Assembly: GCF_001427585.1 (NCBI RefSeq)
Contig: NZ_LMGY01000012.1
Coordinates: forward strand, 493,691-557,690
Length of the DNA stretch: 64,000 nt
From: Pseudoxanthomonas sp. Root630
Lineage (GTDB): Bacteria; Pseudomonadota; Gammaproteobacteria; Xanthomonadales; Xanthomonadaceae
Direction of reading: 5' to 3'
The position numbers were made by a program, and so were the translations under genes. The notes below the pieces were generated by a model. That model saw only the letters and a list, made by a program, of their open reading frames with translations, did no database searches and had not been told where the DNA came from. Shown here one piece after another: positions 35,423 to 42,973 of the stretch; position 1 is the stretch's first letter, and every line of letters begins with the position of its first letter.

Positions 35423-35571
35423 GGAATGCAGAGAAGCAAGCTCTTGCGCTGCATTCTGCGTAACCGCCTCCCCATCGTCAAGCCTCCCGGCCCGCCATTT
35501 GGCTCGGCCGCAGGGGAGGTGTTTGCCCCAATCCCTTCCACCGGAGGGCGGGCACGATCGCGAGCGCCTTC

Positions 35572-37110
35572 ATGCAGAGATTGAAAGACATCTGTCGCTG
35601 GATCCTGCGAACAGATAAATCAGACCGTGCCATCGGCCGGTCGCTGGGCGTGTCCTACAGCACCGTTGGACGCTACCGAAAGATTGCCACCGAACAGAGG
35701 CTGGACTGGGGTGCTGTCGAGCCGCTGGATGAGCTGGAACTGGATCGTCGGCTCAATCCGGGCCGGCATGCGGCCAAGAAGCCTTTCGCAGAACCCGATT
35801 GGTCGCACATCCACGCCGAGTACGAGCGCCCCGGCGTGACCTTGGCCTTGCTGCATGAGGAGTATGCGCTGGAGTTCGGCGAGAGCGGCATGTCCCTCAC
35901 GGAATTCCGCCGGCGCTATCAGCGCTACGCGCGCACACGCGGGCTGGTCATGCGCCAGATCCACTATCCCGGGCAGGAACTGTTCCTGGACTTCTCTGGC
36001 ATGCGCCCCTGGATCACCGACCCCAAGACGGGGATCAGGCGGCAGGTGGAGCTTTTCGTGGCGGTCCTGGGAGCCAGCCGCAAGACCTTCGCTTATGCGG
36101 TAGAGAGCCAGAAGATCCCGGACTGGATCGAGTGCAACACCCGAGCCATGGCCTTCTTCGGCGGGGTGACACGCTATCAGGTCCCTGACAACCTCAAGGC
36201 CGCGGTCATCCGGCGCACGCGCGAGGATGGGGCACTGATCAATGCCACTTACGCTGAGTTCGCCGCGCACTACGACACGGACGTGATGCCAGCCGGCCCG
36301 CGCAAGCCCAAGCACAAGGCGGCGGTGGAGATTGGGGTCAAGCTGGCTCAGCGGTGGATCTTGGCGGTGCTACGCAATCGTGTCTTCCACAGCCTCGACG
36401 AGCTCAATCAAGCCATGGCGCCCCTGCTGGAACGGCTCAATAACAAGCCGATGCGGGGTGTCGGCAATATGAGCCGCAACATCCTGTTCGCTGAACTGGA
36501 TGCGCCGGCGCTGAAGCCGTTGCCCGATGCGCCCTACGAGTTTGCTGAGTGGAAGGTTGGTATCACCGTCGGGCAGGACTACCACGTAGTCTGGAATGAC
36601 CACTACTACTCGGTCCATCACGGCATCGTAGGCAAGAAGGTCAACCTGCGAGCCTCGGCCGACCACGTGTCGGTCTTCTTGCATGGAAAACGTGTGGCGA
36701 TCCACCCGCGCGATGACACGCCAGGGGGGCTCAGTACGCTGCCTGAGCACATGCCCCCGGCACACCGCGCGCATGGCCTGGACAGCTACGACACGGTGAC
36801 GGCCTGGACGCTGCAGCAAGGTGGCGCGATTGCTGCGTTCTTCGAGCAACACCTCAAGCACCACGCCAATGCCGCCCAGTCCCTGCAGGCCGGCCGTGGC
36901 CTGCGCACGCTGGCACGCGACTATGGCACTGAACGCCTGCAGGCGGCCTGCGCCCGCGCCTTGTCCATGCATGCCCGCAGCATCAGCTCGGTGAAATCCA
37001 TGCTTCAACGAGGTATCGAGGCCGCCCCAATCCAGGGCGGTGATGCCGCGAATGATGACCCTATCGCCCATGACAACGTGCGTGGCGCCGACTACTACCA
37101 GAACCCTTAA
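35572..37110 (+). CDS. istA: IS21-family transposase IstA
   Basis: A 512-residue DDE transposase. An N-terminal helix-turn-helix (IGRSLGVSYSTVGRYRKIA) binds the end repeats. The catalytic triad is visible as LFLDFSGMRPW (first Asp), YQVPDNLKAAV (second Asp) and KPKHKAAVEIGVKLAQRWIL (Glu), and a beta-rich domain follows. It works with IstB to insert the element with a short target duplication, matching the 8 bp seen here. istB begins 11 bases downstream. The gene is intact, so the 13-kb unit may still be mobile. Confidence 0.93.
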   Translation: MQRLKDICRWILRTDKSDRAIGRSLGVSYSTVGRYRKIATEQRLDWGAVEPLDELELDRRLNPGRHAAKKPFAEPDWSHIHAEYERPGVTLALLHEEYALEFGESGMSLTEFRRRYQRYARTRGLVMRQIHYPGQELFLDFSGMRPWITDPKTGIRRQVELFVAVLGASRKTFAYAVESQKIPDWIECNTRAMAFFGGVTRYQVPDNLKAAVIRRTREDGALINATYAEFAAHYDTDVMPAGPRKPKHKAAVEIGVKLAQRWILAVLRNRVFHSLDELNQAMAPLLERLNNKPMRGVGNMSRNILFAELDAPALKPLPDAPYEFAEWKVGITVGQDYHVVWNDHYYSVHHGIVGKKVNLRASADHVSVFLHGKRVAIHPRDDTPGGLSTLPEHMPPAHRAHGLDSYDTVTAWTLQQGGAIAAFFEQHLKHHANAAQSLQAGRGLRTLARDYGTERLQAACARALSMHARSISSVKSMLQRGIEAAPIQGGDAANDDPIAHDNVRGADYYQNP

Positions 37111-37121
37111 GGAGAAACAGG

Positions 37122-37862
37122 ATGACCCTTCAAACCACCCAGGAGCGCATGCGCGAACTTCGCCTTCACGGCATGCTCGAAGCGCTGGCGCATCAGCAGT
37201 CGCAGGCTTCCTACAGCAGCCTCGGCTTCGAGCAACGCTTGGCTCACCTTGTTGATGCCGAGCAGAGCCACCGCGACACACAGCGGCTACAGCGACTACT
37301 CAAGAGCGCCAAGCTCAAGCACAGCGCCACCCCAGAAGCGATCGACTATCGACACTCCCGCGGGCTGGATCGTGGGTTGGTCGCGGATCTTCTCACCTGT
37401 GGCTGGATCGAACGTCAGCAGAACGCACTCATCACCGGGCCTACCGGAACCGGGAAGACCTGGCTGGCGTGCGCCTTGGGCACGCAGGCCGCTCGCCAAG
37501 GGCATAGCGTGTTGTACAGGCGCACCGGCCGCCTGCTGGAAGAGATGGACGTGGCGCACAAGGATGGCTCGCTGGCCAAGCTGCGAGCGCAACTGGTCAA
37601 AACCAAGCTCCTGATCCTGGATGACTTCGGCCTCACGGGGCTCAATGCCCGAGGTCGCAGCGACTTGCTTGAGATCCTGGATGATCGTGTGGGTACCGGC
37701 TCCACGATCATGCTGGGCCAGATGCCAGTCAAGGACTGGCACGCCTTCATTAACGATCCGGCACTGGCCGACGCCATCCTTGACCGTTTGATCCACAGCA
37801 GTCACAAACTGGAATTGAAGGGCGATTCCATGCGCAAGCGCAAGTCAACTTCCACCAAGTAG
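37122..37862 (+). CDS. istB: IS21-family helper ATPase IstB
   Basis: A 246-residue AAA+ ATPase related to DnaC. Walker A is GPTGTGKTWLACALG (about residues 106-120), Walker B LLILDDFGLTGL (about 165), and the sensor region GTGSTIMLGQMPVKDWH. IstB assembles on target DNA and activates IstA. The N-terminus MTLQTTQERMRELRLHGM is typical for the family. GGAGAAACAGG precedes the ATG. It ends 9 bases before the right-end repeats. Confidence 0.93.
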   Translation: MTLQTTQERMRELRLHGMLEALAHQQSQASYSSLGFEQRLAHLVDAEQSHRDTQRLQRLLKSAKLKHSATPEAIDYRHSRGLDRGLVADLLTCGWIERQQNALITGPTGTGKTWLACALGTQAARQGHSVLYRRTGRLLEEMDVAHKDGSLAKLRAQLVKTKLLILDDFGLTGLNARGRSDLLEILDDRVGTGSTIMLGQMPVKDWHAFINDPALADAILDRLIHSSHKLELKGDSMRKRKSTSTK

Positions 37863-37870
37863 CCTCCAAG

Positions 37871-37974
37871 TGTCCAACTGGCTGGCGGCGGTGTCCAGAT
37901 CATTTGGCGCCGCTGCCCAGAATGTTTGGCGGGAGCGTCCAGATTGTTTGGCGTTCAGTGCCCAGCTGGTTGGC
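37871..37974 (-). repeat. Right-end transposase-binding repeats (five copies)
   Basis: Read on the minus strand from the outside: GCCAACCAGCTGGGCA (37974-37959), GCCAAACAATCTGGACG (37952-37936), GCCAAACATTCTGGGCA (37930-37914), GCCAAATGATCTGGACA (37908-37892) and GCCAGCCAGTTGGACA (37886-37871). Spacing is 22 bases. They are inverted relative to the left-end set, and the outermost copy starts seven bases from the target duplication, exactly as at the left. Confidence 0.85.
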
Positions 37975-37981
37975 GTTTAGC

Positions 37982-37989
37982 AAGCAGCT
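37982..37989. repeat. Right target-site duplication (AAGCAGCT)
   Basis: Second copy of the 8-bp target; see 24931-24938. It is also the last coding sequence of the 5' mod fragment (LKLL on the minus strand). Confidence 0.9.
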
Positions 37990-38320
37990 TCAAGGCATCC
38001 AAGTTGTCGCCCTCAATGAAGAGGTTCTTCGTTGAATCAAAGTCCACGCTCTCCTTGCGCTCAGGCCGCAAGGTCTTGGCAATCGGTGCATTGGCCGTCA
38101 GAAGTGCCTCGCGCTTGCCCGGCCAGTTCAGGTGATAACGCTCCTGCGGCCCCTCCACCAACGATGCCGACAGCTCCTGCCGCAACTGATCGAAGTCCAC
38201 GGCAAGCTTCACGCTGCCATCCTTGCCCTTCGCCTCCGTCACACAACCCGGAAACAGCTCGCGCAGGCGCGCCAGGTTGACATCGGTCAGATTGGGGGAG
38301 TGCATTCTCAGTTTGTCCAT
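37982..38320 (-). pseudogene. mod: Type III DNA methyltransferase, 5' portion, separated by a transposon
   Basis: From ATG 38320 the frame reads MDKLRMHSPNLTDVNLARLR, ELFPGCVTEAKGKDGSVKL, WPGKREALLTANAPIAKTL and NLFIEGDNLDALKLL, the conserved N-terminus of type III Mod proteins. It then runs into the transposon and stops after AKRQPAGH. The remainder is at 23317-24938. The fragment is the last part of the operon before the insertion and follows the 949-residue gene by 43 bases. Confidence 0.9.
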
Positions 38321-38363
38321 GTGCGTCTCGATGTTTCAGGGCTTGATAGCAGAACTAGGCCGG

Positions 38364-41213
38364 TCAGGAAGTATGGGTAAGGCTGTTTGGAAGATGAGTG
38401 GTCAGATGGCCGACTATCACCTTTCCGCTGGCTTCGTCATAGTGGAAATATAGGCGGAAAAGCGTGGCTGGGTCGAAGCCTCCGCCCCATTTCAGATGGT
38501 CGTCCAGCCAAATGGTCTTGCCTTCGTATAGTCGACGGTACGACTGCTTGTAGCGGTGGTTGTTCAGGGCTTCGCCAACAGGCTCACGTTCCAGGCCAAG
38601 TTCTTTCAAAGCATCAACTTCTGCCTGGAAGAGCGCGTCATCGTCTGGTGCACGCTGTTTCATCGGAACGAAGTAGCGGACCAGGTACTCGAGAGCTTTG
38701 TAGGCAAAAGGAATGTCCTTGAAGGGCGACGACTTCACGGCCTTGAGCGCCTTTTCATGCAATACCAGTTTTCCTTCGCCGTACTCATCAACCCATAGTT
38801 CAAGCTCGTCCCAGTTGTCCGGGTAGTAGGGTTCATCCTGATCGGAGCCGTTGATGGTCTCCTCGACCCACTGGTTGTTGATCTGGTAACGGAGCTGACG
38901 GGCCTCTTCCAGTGCCTCATCACGTTCGCGGCGAGTGGTCTGTAGTTCGCTTCGCAGCTGCTTTACCTGTTCGCTAAGCTGACGGATCTCGGTCTTGTAG
39001 GCTTCCAGTGCCGAGTCCTGTTCGATGCGAATCGCTTCAAGCTGCTTGATGCGTTCCTCAGCCGTGCTGGCCTGACTTTCGGCCTGTTCGCGCAGCGCAC
39101 GAAGGCGCTTCTCCGAATCCGCCATGCGCTGTTCGGAGAGTAGATTGCGTACGGTCTGGAAGGAGGGCGCGCGATCGTCTAGGTCACCGACTTCCAGGCT
39201 AATCGCGCAGGCTTCCTCAAAGATGTCGTTGGTCATCCATTTCGGTAGCTGCGTGCCCTTCAGTGCCCAGATCGGGTGCTGGTAGGGGTTGGAGTCGGCG
39301 TTGAAGCCGGGCCGGTAAAGCCGGACGGCGCTGCCGAAAACGGCGCGATCCCGCCCGAACTGAAGGATGAGCTGATTGGAGGCAGCTCGATCAACACTGA
39401 CCACGTGCGCCACACCCGCCAGACGTGCCGCAAGGCGGTCGGCTGAAGCATCCACATCGCCGGAAATCAGAATAACGGGCTGGCTGCGGTGTGCGTTCAA
39501 TAGCAGGTCGGACAGCCAGGCCGCATCCTTGGGGCCATTGATGCGTACCGCGTTGTTGCGCAACGCTGCCCCGGCGTCCTGCAAGCCGACGTCCTTGGCA
39601 ATGCTGGCGACCACGGCCGGAACCCCACTGGCCACGGGCGGCGGAGCATCTTCACTACTACGCACCTGGATCAGGCGAAGGCTGAGTGCCGGAGAGGTAG
39701 CGCTGCCAAGCAGTGTTGCTTCCACCCGCCAAATAGCCCCGTCTTCCATCGAACGGCGATCATCAAAGCGCATGGCCCAGATGGAGTGGCCATCAGTCTC
39801 GATAGTCAGCTCGCCCTCCGGAAGCTCGGTGTGGCTGTTGGCGGAAGCGTTGGAGACCGCAAAGCCCTTGCTGCCCAGCCAAGTAAGAATCCGCGATCTG
39901 GCCGCGTCGAAGCTCTTGGGTGAACTGTGGCCAGGCTTGCCCAGCATCGCGGCCAGGGCCAGCACGTTAACGGTGCCGGCGTTGCGCGAAAGGCGTGAAC
40001 GACGGGGGCGGATTGCAGCGTCTTCCGCAGGTGGAGCCGTCACTTCCTTGTCAGGAGCCGGCTTGGCCACCTGGGGAGAGACTGGCGTAGCCGTGGCGCT
40101 TTCTTGAGAAGCTTCTTGGGTCGGTTGAGCGGGTACGGCATCCTCCAGCGAGGATGGATCCTGTCCCTTTGCAGTCGAGCGACGGTGCTCTTCAAGGCAG
40201 CTTTTGGCCACCCATTCCATCAGCCGGCAATGGTTCTCGTCGGCGGTGAACTCAGCGGCTTCCTCAGGAACCTCCGCAAGCAGGTCGGAGTCAATGGAAT
40301 GTTCTTCCCAATCCAATTCGGCATCTTCTGTCGGCTTGGAAAAGAATCGACCCGATGCCAAGGCGATGCCTCCCAACGGAGAGAGGCGGACAGCGCGAAT
40401 GTTCTCCTCACCAGCGATTGTTTCAATCGTGCGTTTGGCGAACACGGCAGCCATCTTGCCAGCCGCCTCCCTGCCTTTGGCGCATCGGATGTGGCCCCGA
40501 AAGAAGGAATAGGCACGTGCCAGCGCGTCCCGTGCTTCCCCGACCAAGGGAGCTTGTTGCACAGCTTCGGGCGGGACGGTGGACAGCCACCAAGCGCCGG
40601 CAGCGAAGTCTTGTGGCGCGTCTTTGTCCTTTTGAAAGCCAACTATCTCGCTGGTCTTGCACCCTCGTTGTCGCAGCAGCCATTGAACCAGCGCTGCTTC
40701 CGCGCGGGAGTGGGTAGCGAGCAAGGTCATTCGGCCCTGCGTGTGTTCGCACAAGGCATTCACAGCGGCTTCGATCTCGTCGAACCCATCCGGAACATAA
40801 AGAAGGAATGCACCCGGCGGGCTATCCAGGTCGAGGAGATGCTTGACCCAGCTTTTGATAAGCACCTGCTGCGGCGGCTGGAAAAGCAGCGGCTTGGGTG
40901 GCTTTAGGGACTGCGGGCGTGAGTTCACGCAAACGGTACATGCGAACTTTGTGCTGCTGGCGACTTTGGAGTAAAGGGATAGCCAGCGCCCGCCATCCGC
41001 CCCAAGCATCCCGCCCGGATCGGCAACAACGATGCTTGCTCCGACATTGTGGAGGGAACTTTCAGAGAACTGATTGAGCGCAAAAAAAGGGGCGCCGTAC
41101 AAGGAGGCGAACATGCGGCGACCATCTTCACGAAACCCTTCGGTAAACCTTCCTCCGGGAAAGTTGGCGATGGCCGCGACGAATTCTGAAACCGTGTTAG
41201 GAAACGCATTCAT
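38364..41213 (-). CDS. 949-residue coiled-coil protein of the Hsp70/helicase defence operon
   Basis: No family recognised. Three parts can be seen. The first 300 residues are globular (MNAFPNTVSEFVAAIANFPG, GAFLLYVPDGFDEIEAAVNA). A Pro/Ala/Ser linker around 360-420 follows. The middle domain (ILTWLGSKGFAVSN, QPVILISGDVDASADRLA, AVFGSAVRLYRPGF) leads into a coiled coil at about 690-790 (LRALREQAESQASTAEERIK, QLRSELQTTRRERDEALEEA). The C-terminal 150 residues include WLDDHLKWGGGFDPATLFRL and YFHYDEASGKVIVGHLTTHL, a motif reminiscent of small toxin-like or nuclease-associated domains. It lies 9 bases after the Hsp70 gene, so it is probably a partner or client. Confidence 0.75.
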   Translation of the reverse strand: MNAFPNTVSEFVAAIANFPGGRFTEGFREDGRRMFASLYGAPFFALNQFSESSLHNVGASIVVADPGGMLGADGGRWLSLYSKVASSTKFACTVCVNSRPQSLKPPKPLLFQPPQQVLIKSWVKHLLDLDSPPGAFLLYVPDGFDEIEAAVNALCEHTQGRMTLLATHSRAEAALVQWLLRQRGCKTSEIVGFQKDKDAPQDFAAGAWWLSTVPPEAVQQAPLVGEARDALARAYSFFRGHIRCAKGREAAGKMAAVFAKRTIETIAGEENIRAVRLSPLGGIALASGRFFSKPTEDAELDWEEHSIDSDLLAEVPEEAAEFTADENHCRLMEWVAKSCLEEHRRSTAKGQDPSSLEDAVPAQPTQEASQESATATPVSPQVAKPAPDKEVTAPPAEDAAIRPRRSRLSRNAGTVNVLALAAMLGKPGHSSPKSFDAARSRILTWLGSKGFAVSNASANSHTELPEGELTIETDGHSIWAMRFDDRRSMEDGAIWRVEATLLGSATSPALSLRLIQVRSSEDAPPPVASGVPAVVASIAKDVGLQDAGAALRNNAVRINGPKDAAWLSDLLLNAHRSQPVILISGDVDASADRLAARLAGVAHVVSVDRAASNQLILQFGRDRAVFGSAVRLYRPGFNADSNPYQHPIWALKGTQLPKWMTNDIFEEACAISLEVGDLDDRAPSFQTVRNLLSEQRMADSEKRLRALREQAESQASTAEERIKQLEAIRIEQDSALEAYKTEIRQLSEQVKQLRSELQTTRRERDEALEEARQLRYQINNQWVEETINGSDQDEPYYPDNWDELELWVDEYGEGKLVLHEKALKAVKSSPFKDIPFAYKALEYLVRYFVPMKQRAPDDDALFQAEVDALKELGLEREPVGEALNNHRYKQSYRRLYEGKTIWLDDHLKWGGGFDPATLFRLYFHYDEASGKVIVGHLTTHLPNSLTHTS

Positions 41214-41222
41214 TGGCTGCCC

Positions 41223-42971
41223 TCAGATCCCCTTAGTTTGGAAGCTGCCAAGGGTGGGGCTGCCACCGCCAAATCCGGTAGTCCTCAAGACTCCCATCGA
41301 GCGAATGATGTTCCGGCGAGCGCCGCCGAGTGAGACGGCTATGCGCGGATAAGGAGCTTCCAGATCGGGATAGTCCGTGCGTAGCCATTCCGGGAAGGAT
41401 CTTGCTGCCGCAACGGGGATGGTCTTGCCGTGCGCCGTCACTGTGCCTTCCGCCAGCTTACGAACCATTGGCAAGGTGGCCCCGCCTCCAGTCAGCACGA
41501 TAGTGAGATTGTGGCTCGGATTGGCTTGCACCCAGTTGATCCATTCCTTGTCTGCGGACTCCAGAATTTCGACAAGCGTCTTTCGCAGGGATTCTTCAAA
41601 GGCTTTGACTTCACCCAGTGCGAGAAATTCGGTTAATGAAACTTCCACCGCCTCCCCGTTGTACAGGGGCACCAGGACGGAGCCTGAATTAAAAAGGGAT
41701 TCCTTATGGTCGCGAATGTTGCGCTCAAGCGCGTGGCTGATGTTCTGGAACTTGTCGTGCGAGCTGCTGACGCCAGCCTTTTGCAGAATGAAGCCTTTGA
41801 GCAGTTTGTCGAGGTGGTTTCCTGCCTCGGTGATACCACGTGCGGTGCCATCGACTTCGCCGGCCGTGGTCTTGGTCTTGTCGATGCTGCCGTCGTCATT
41901 CACGGTTACCTTCAGTCGATACAAGCTGAAGTCGCTAGTGCCTGCGCCGATGTCCACCACCAGCGCCAGTGAGTCGTGGTTGGACTGCCAGCTAAGCAGG
42001 GAGCCTGCCACGCCGAGCGGCTCGGTGACACTACCTTCAATGAAGGTGTAGTCGCGCGTCTCGGCACGCAGCTGCTTCAGAGCCAAGAGAAAGCGACTCA
42101 ACGGCAGGCCTTGGTGGACCTCATCGCTAAAGGTGTCGGAGAGAATCTGTGCCTCGCCCAGCAGGGTTTTCAGCTCACCTTCCACCATGCGCGCGTTGGC
42201 CCGTGGAAAGCACGGCATGGCGAAACGCCGCTTGAAGTTCCGAGCCACAACCGGCAATTCAACATCGTTCTCAAGAGCATAGTTGATTGCCCACGTAAAG
42301 AAGGTCAGGTAGGCGAGAACGATGTCCTTGTAGGTGAGTGGATGCGAAGTCGGGTTGTAAGTCGCATCCACGGGTACGTTCAAGTTGCCCTCGGATAGAG
42401 CGCGCTTGATGTTGTCGATCCGTGATCCACTGCCTTCCACGGCATGCTTGACCGCATTCTGGCCAAACCAGAGGAGCCCATCGGGATCGATGAAAACCGA
42501 GGAAACTAACATGACCTCGTCGATTTCCTCTTGGTCACCTGGAATGCCCAGCTTGAGTACCTGGATGTACTCCAAGCCCTCGTCTTCGTTGTCATGAACG
42601 AAGCTGGCCTTGGACATGGCGGTGCCAAAGTCGAGGCAAACACGATAGGTCGCGTCGGCATCAGGAAGTGACAGCGTGGAAAAATCCAGTGCGACGGATT
42701 CTTCTGCTGGCGGTTCCGGCTCCGGCTGAGACGGTGCCGGTTCTACGGTCGAGACGGTAATCGGCCCAGCTACCGCCGGTTCGGGCCTGGAGGGGGCGAC
42801 CGCAGGAGCGGTTGGCAAATCGAGAGTGCCTGGCAGGTTGGAAATGAAGAAGTCCAATGCCTCCAATTCGCGCTGAGTAATGACGCCTTCGAGGCGGAAC
42901 TTGCCATCGCTGCCAACTTCGATGCGCTCGCGCAGGTTGGCGAGGATGATTTTCGCTTTCGTGGATTCCAT
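41223..42971 (-). CDS. Hsp70/actin-fold ATPase
   Basis: A 582-residue protein. After about 115 residues that include a Pro/Glu-rich linker, the actin-fold ATPase appears: phosphate-1 loop YRVCLDFGTAMSKAS, phosphate-2 loop LALVVDIGAGTSDFSLYRL and adenosine motif LTIVLTGGGATLPMVRKLAE. The C-terminus is short, without the usual DnaK substrate-binding beta domain and lid, so it is an Hsp110-like or YegD-like variant rather than a housekeeping chaperone. It lies 2 bases after the gene upstream, which has a GrpE-like tail. Together they suggest a nucleotide-controlled switch in a defence complex. Confidence 0.8.
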   Translation of the reverse strand: MESTKAKIILANLRERIEVGSDGKFRLEGVITQRELEALDFFISNLPGTLDLPTAPAVAPSRPEPAVAGPITVSTVEPAPSQPEPEPPAEESVALDFSTLSLPDADATYRVCLDFGTAMSKASFVHDNEDEGLEYIQVLKLGIPGDQEEIDEVMLVSSVFIDPDGLLWFGQNAVKHAVEGSGSRIDNIKRALSEGNLNVPVDATYNPTSHPLTYKDIVLAYLTFFTWAINYALENDVELPVVARNFKRRFAMPCFPRANARMVEGELKTLLGEAQILSDTFSDEVHQGLPLSRFLLALKQLRAETRDYTFIEGSVTEPLGVAGSLLSWQSNHDSLALVVDIGAGTSDFSLYRLKVTVNDDGSIDKTKTTAGEVDGTARGITEAGNHLDKLLKGFILQKAGVSSSHDKFQNISHALERNIRDHKESLFNSGSVLVPLYNGEAVEVSLTEFLALGEVKAFEESLRKTLVEILESADKEWINWVQANPSHNLTIVLTGGGATLPMVRKLAEGTVTAHGKTIPVAAARSFPEWLRTDYPDLEAPYPRIAVSLGGARRNIIRSMGVLRTTGFGGGSPTLGSFQTKGI

Positions 42972-42973
42972 GC

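Larger units (their letters stand above)
24939..37981 (+). mobile_element. 13,043-bp IS21-type transposon carrying Rhs toxin cargo
   Basis: The element is bounded by an 8-bp direct duplication inside mod. Seven bases in from each boundary begins a series of inverted, 21-22 bp-periodic repeats of the form GCCAAnnnnnCTGGGCA: four at the left end, five at the right. istA and istB lie just inside the right end and have no nearby left end of their own. Multiple terminal repeats and 4-8 bp duplications are characteristic of the IS21 family, whose usual size is about 2-2.5 kb. Cargo in order: candidate immunity gene, SpvB/Rhs gene (amber-interrupted), lipoprotein, membrane protein, XRE and Ner-like regulators. 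Confidence 0.85.

Noticed and set aside
35348..35571. A conventional left end of a 2.5-kb IS21 just upstream of istA.
   Set aside because: No GCCAA...CTGG repeat array is present here; the only left-hand array matching the right end is at 24946-25026, next to the target duplication.
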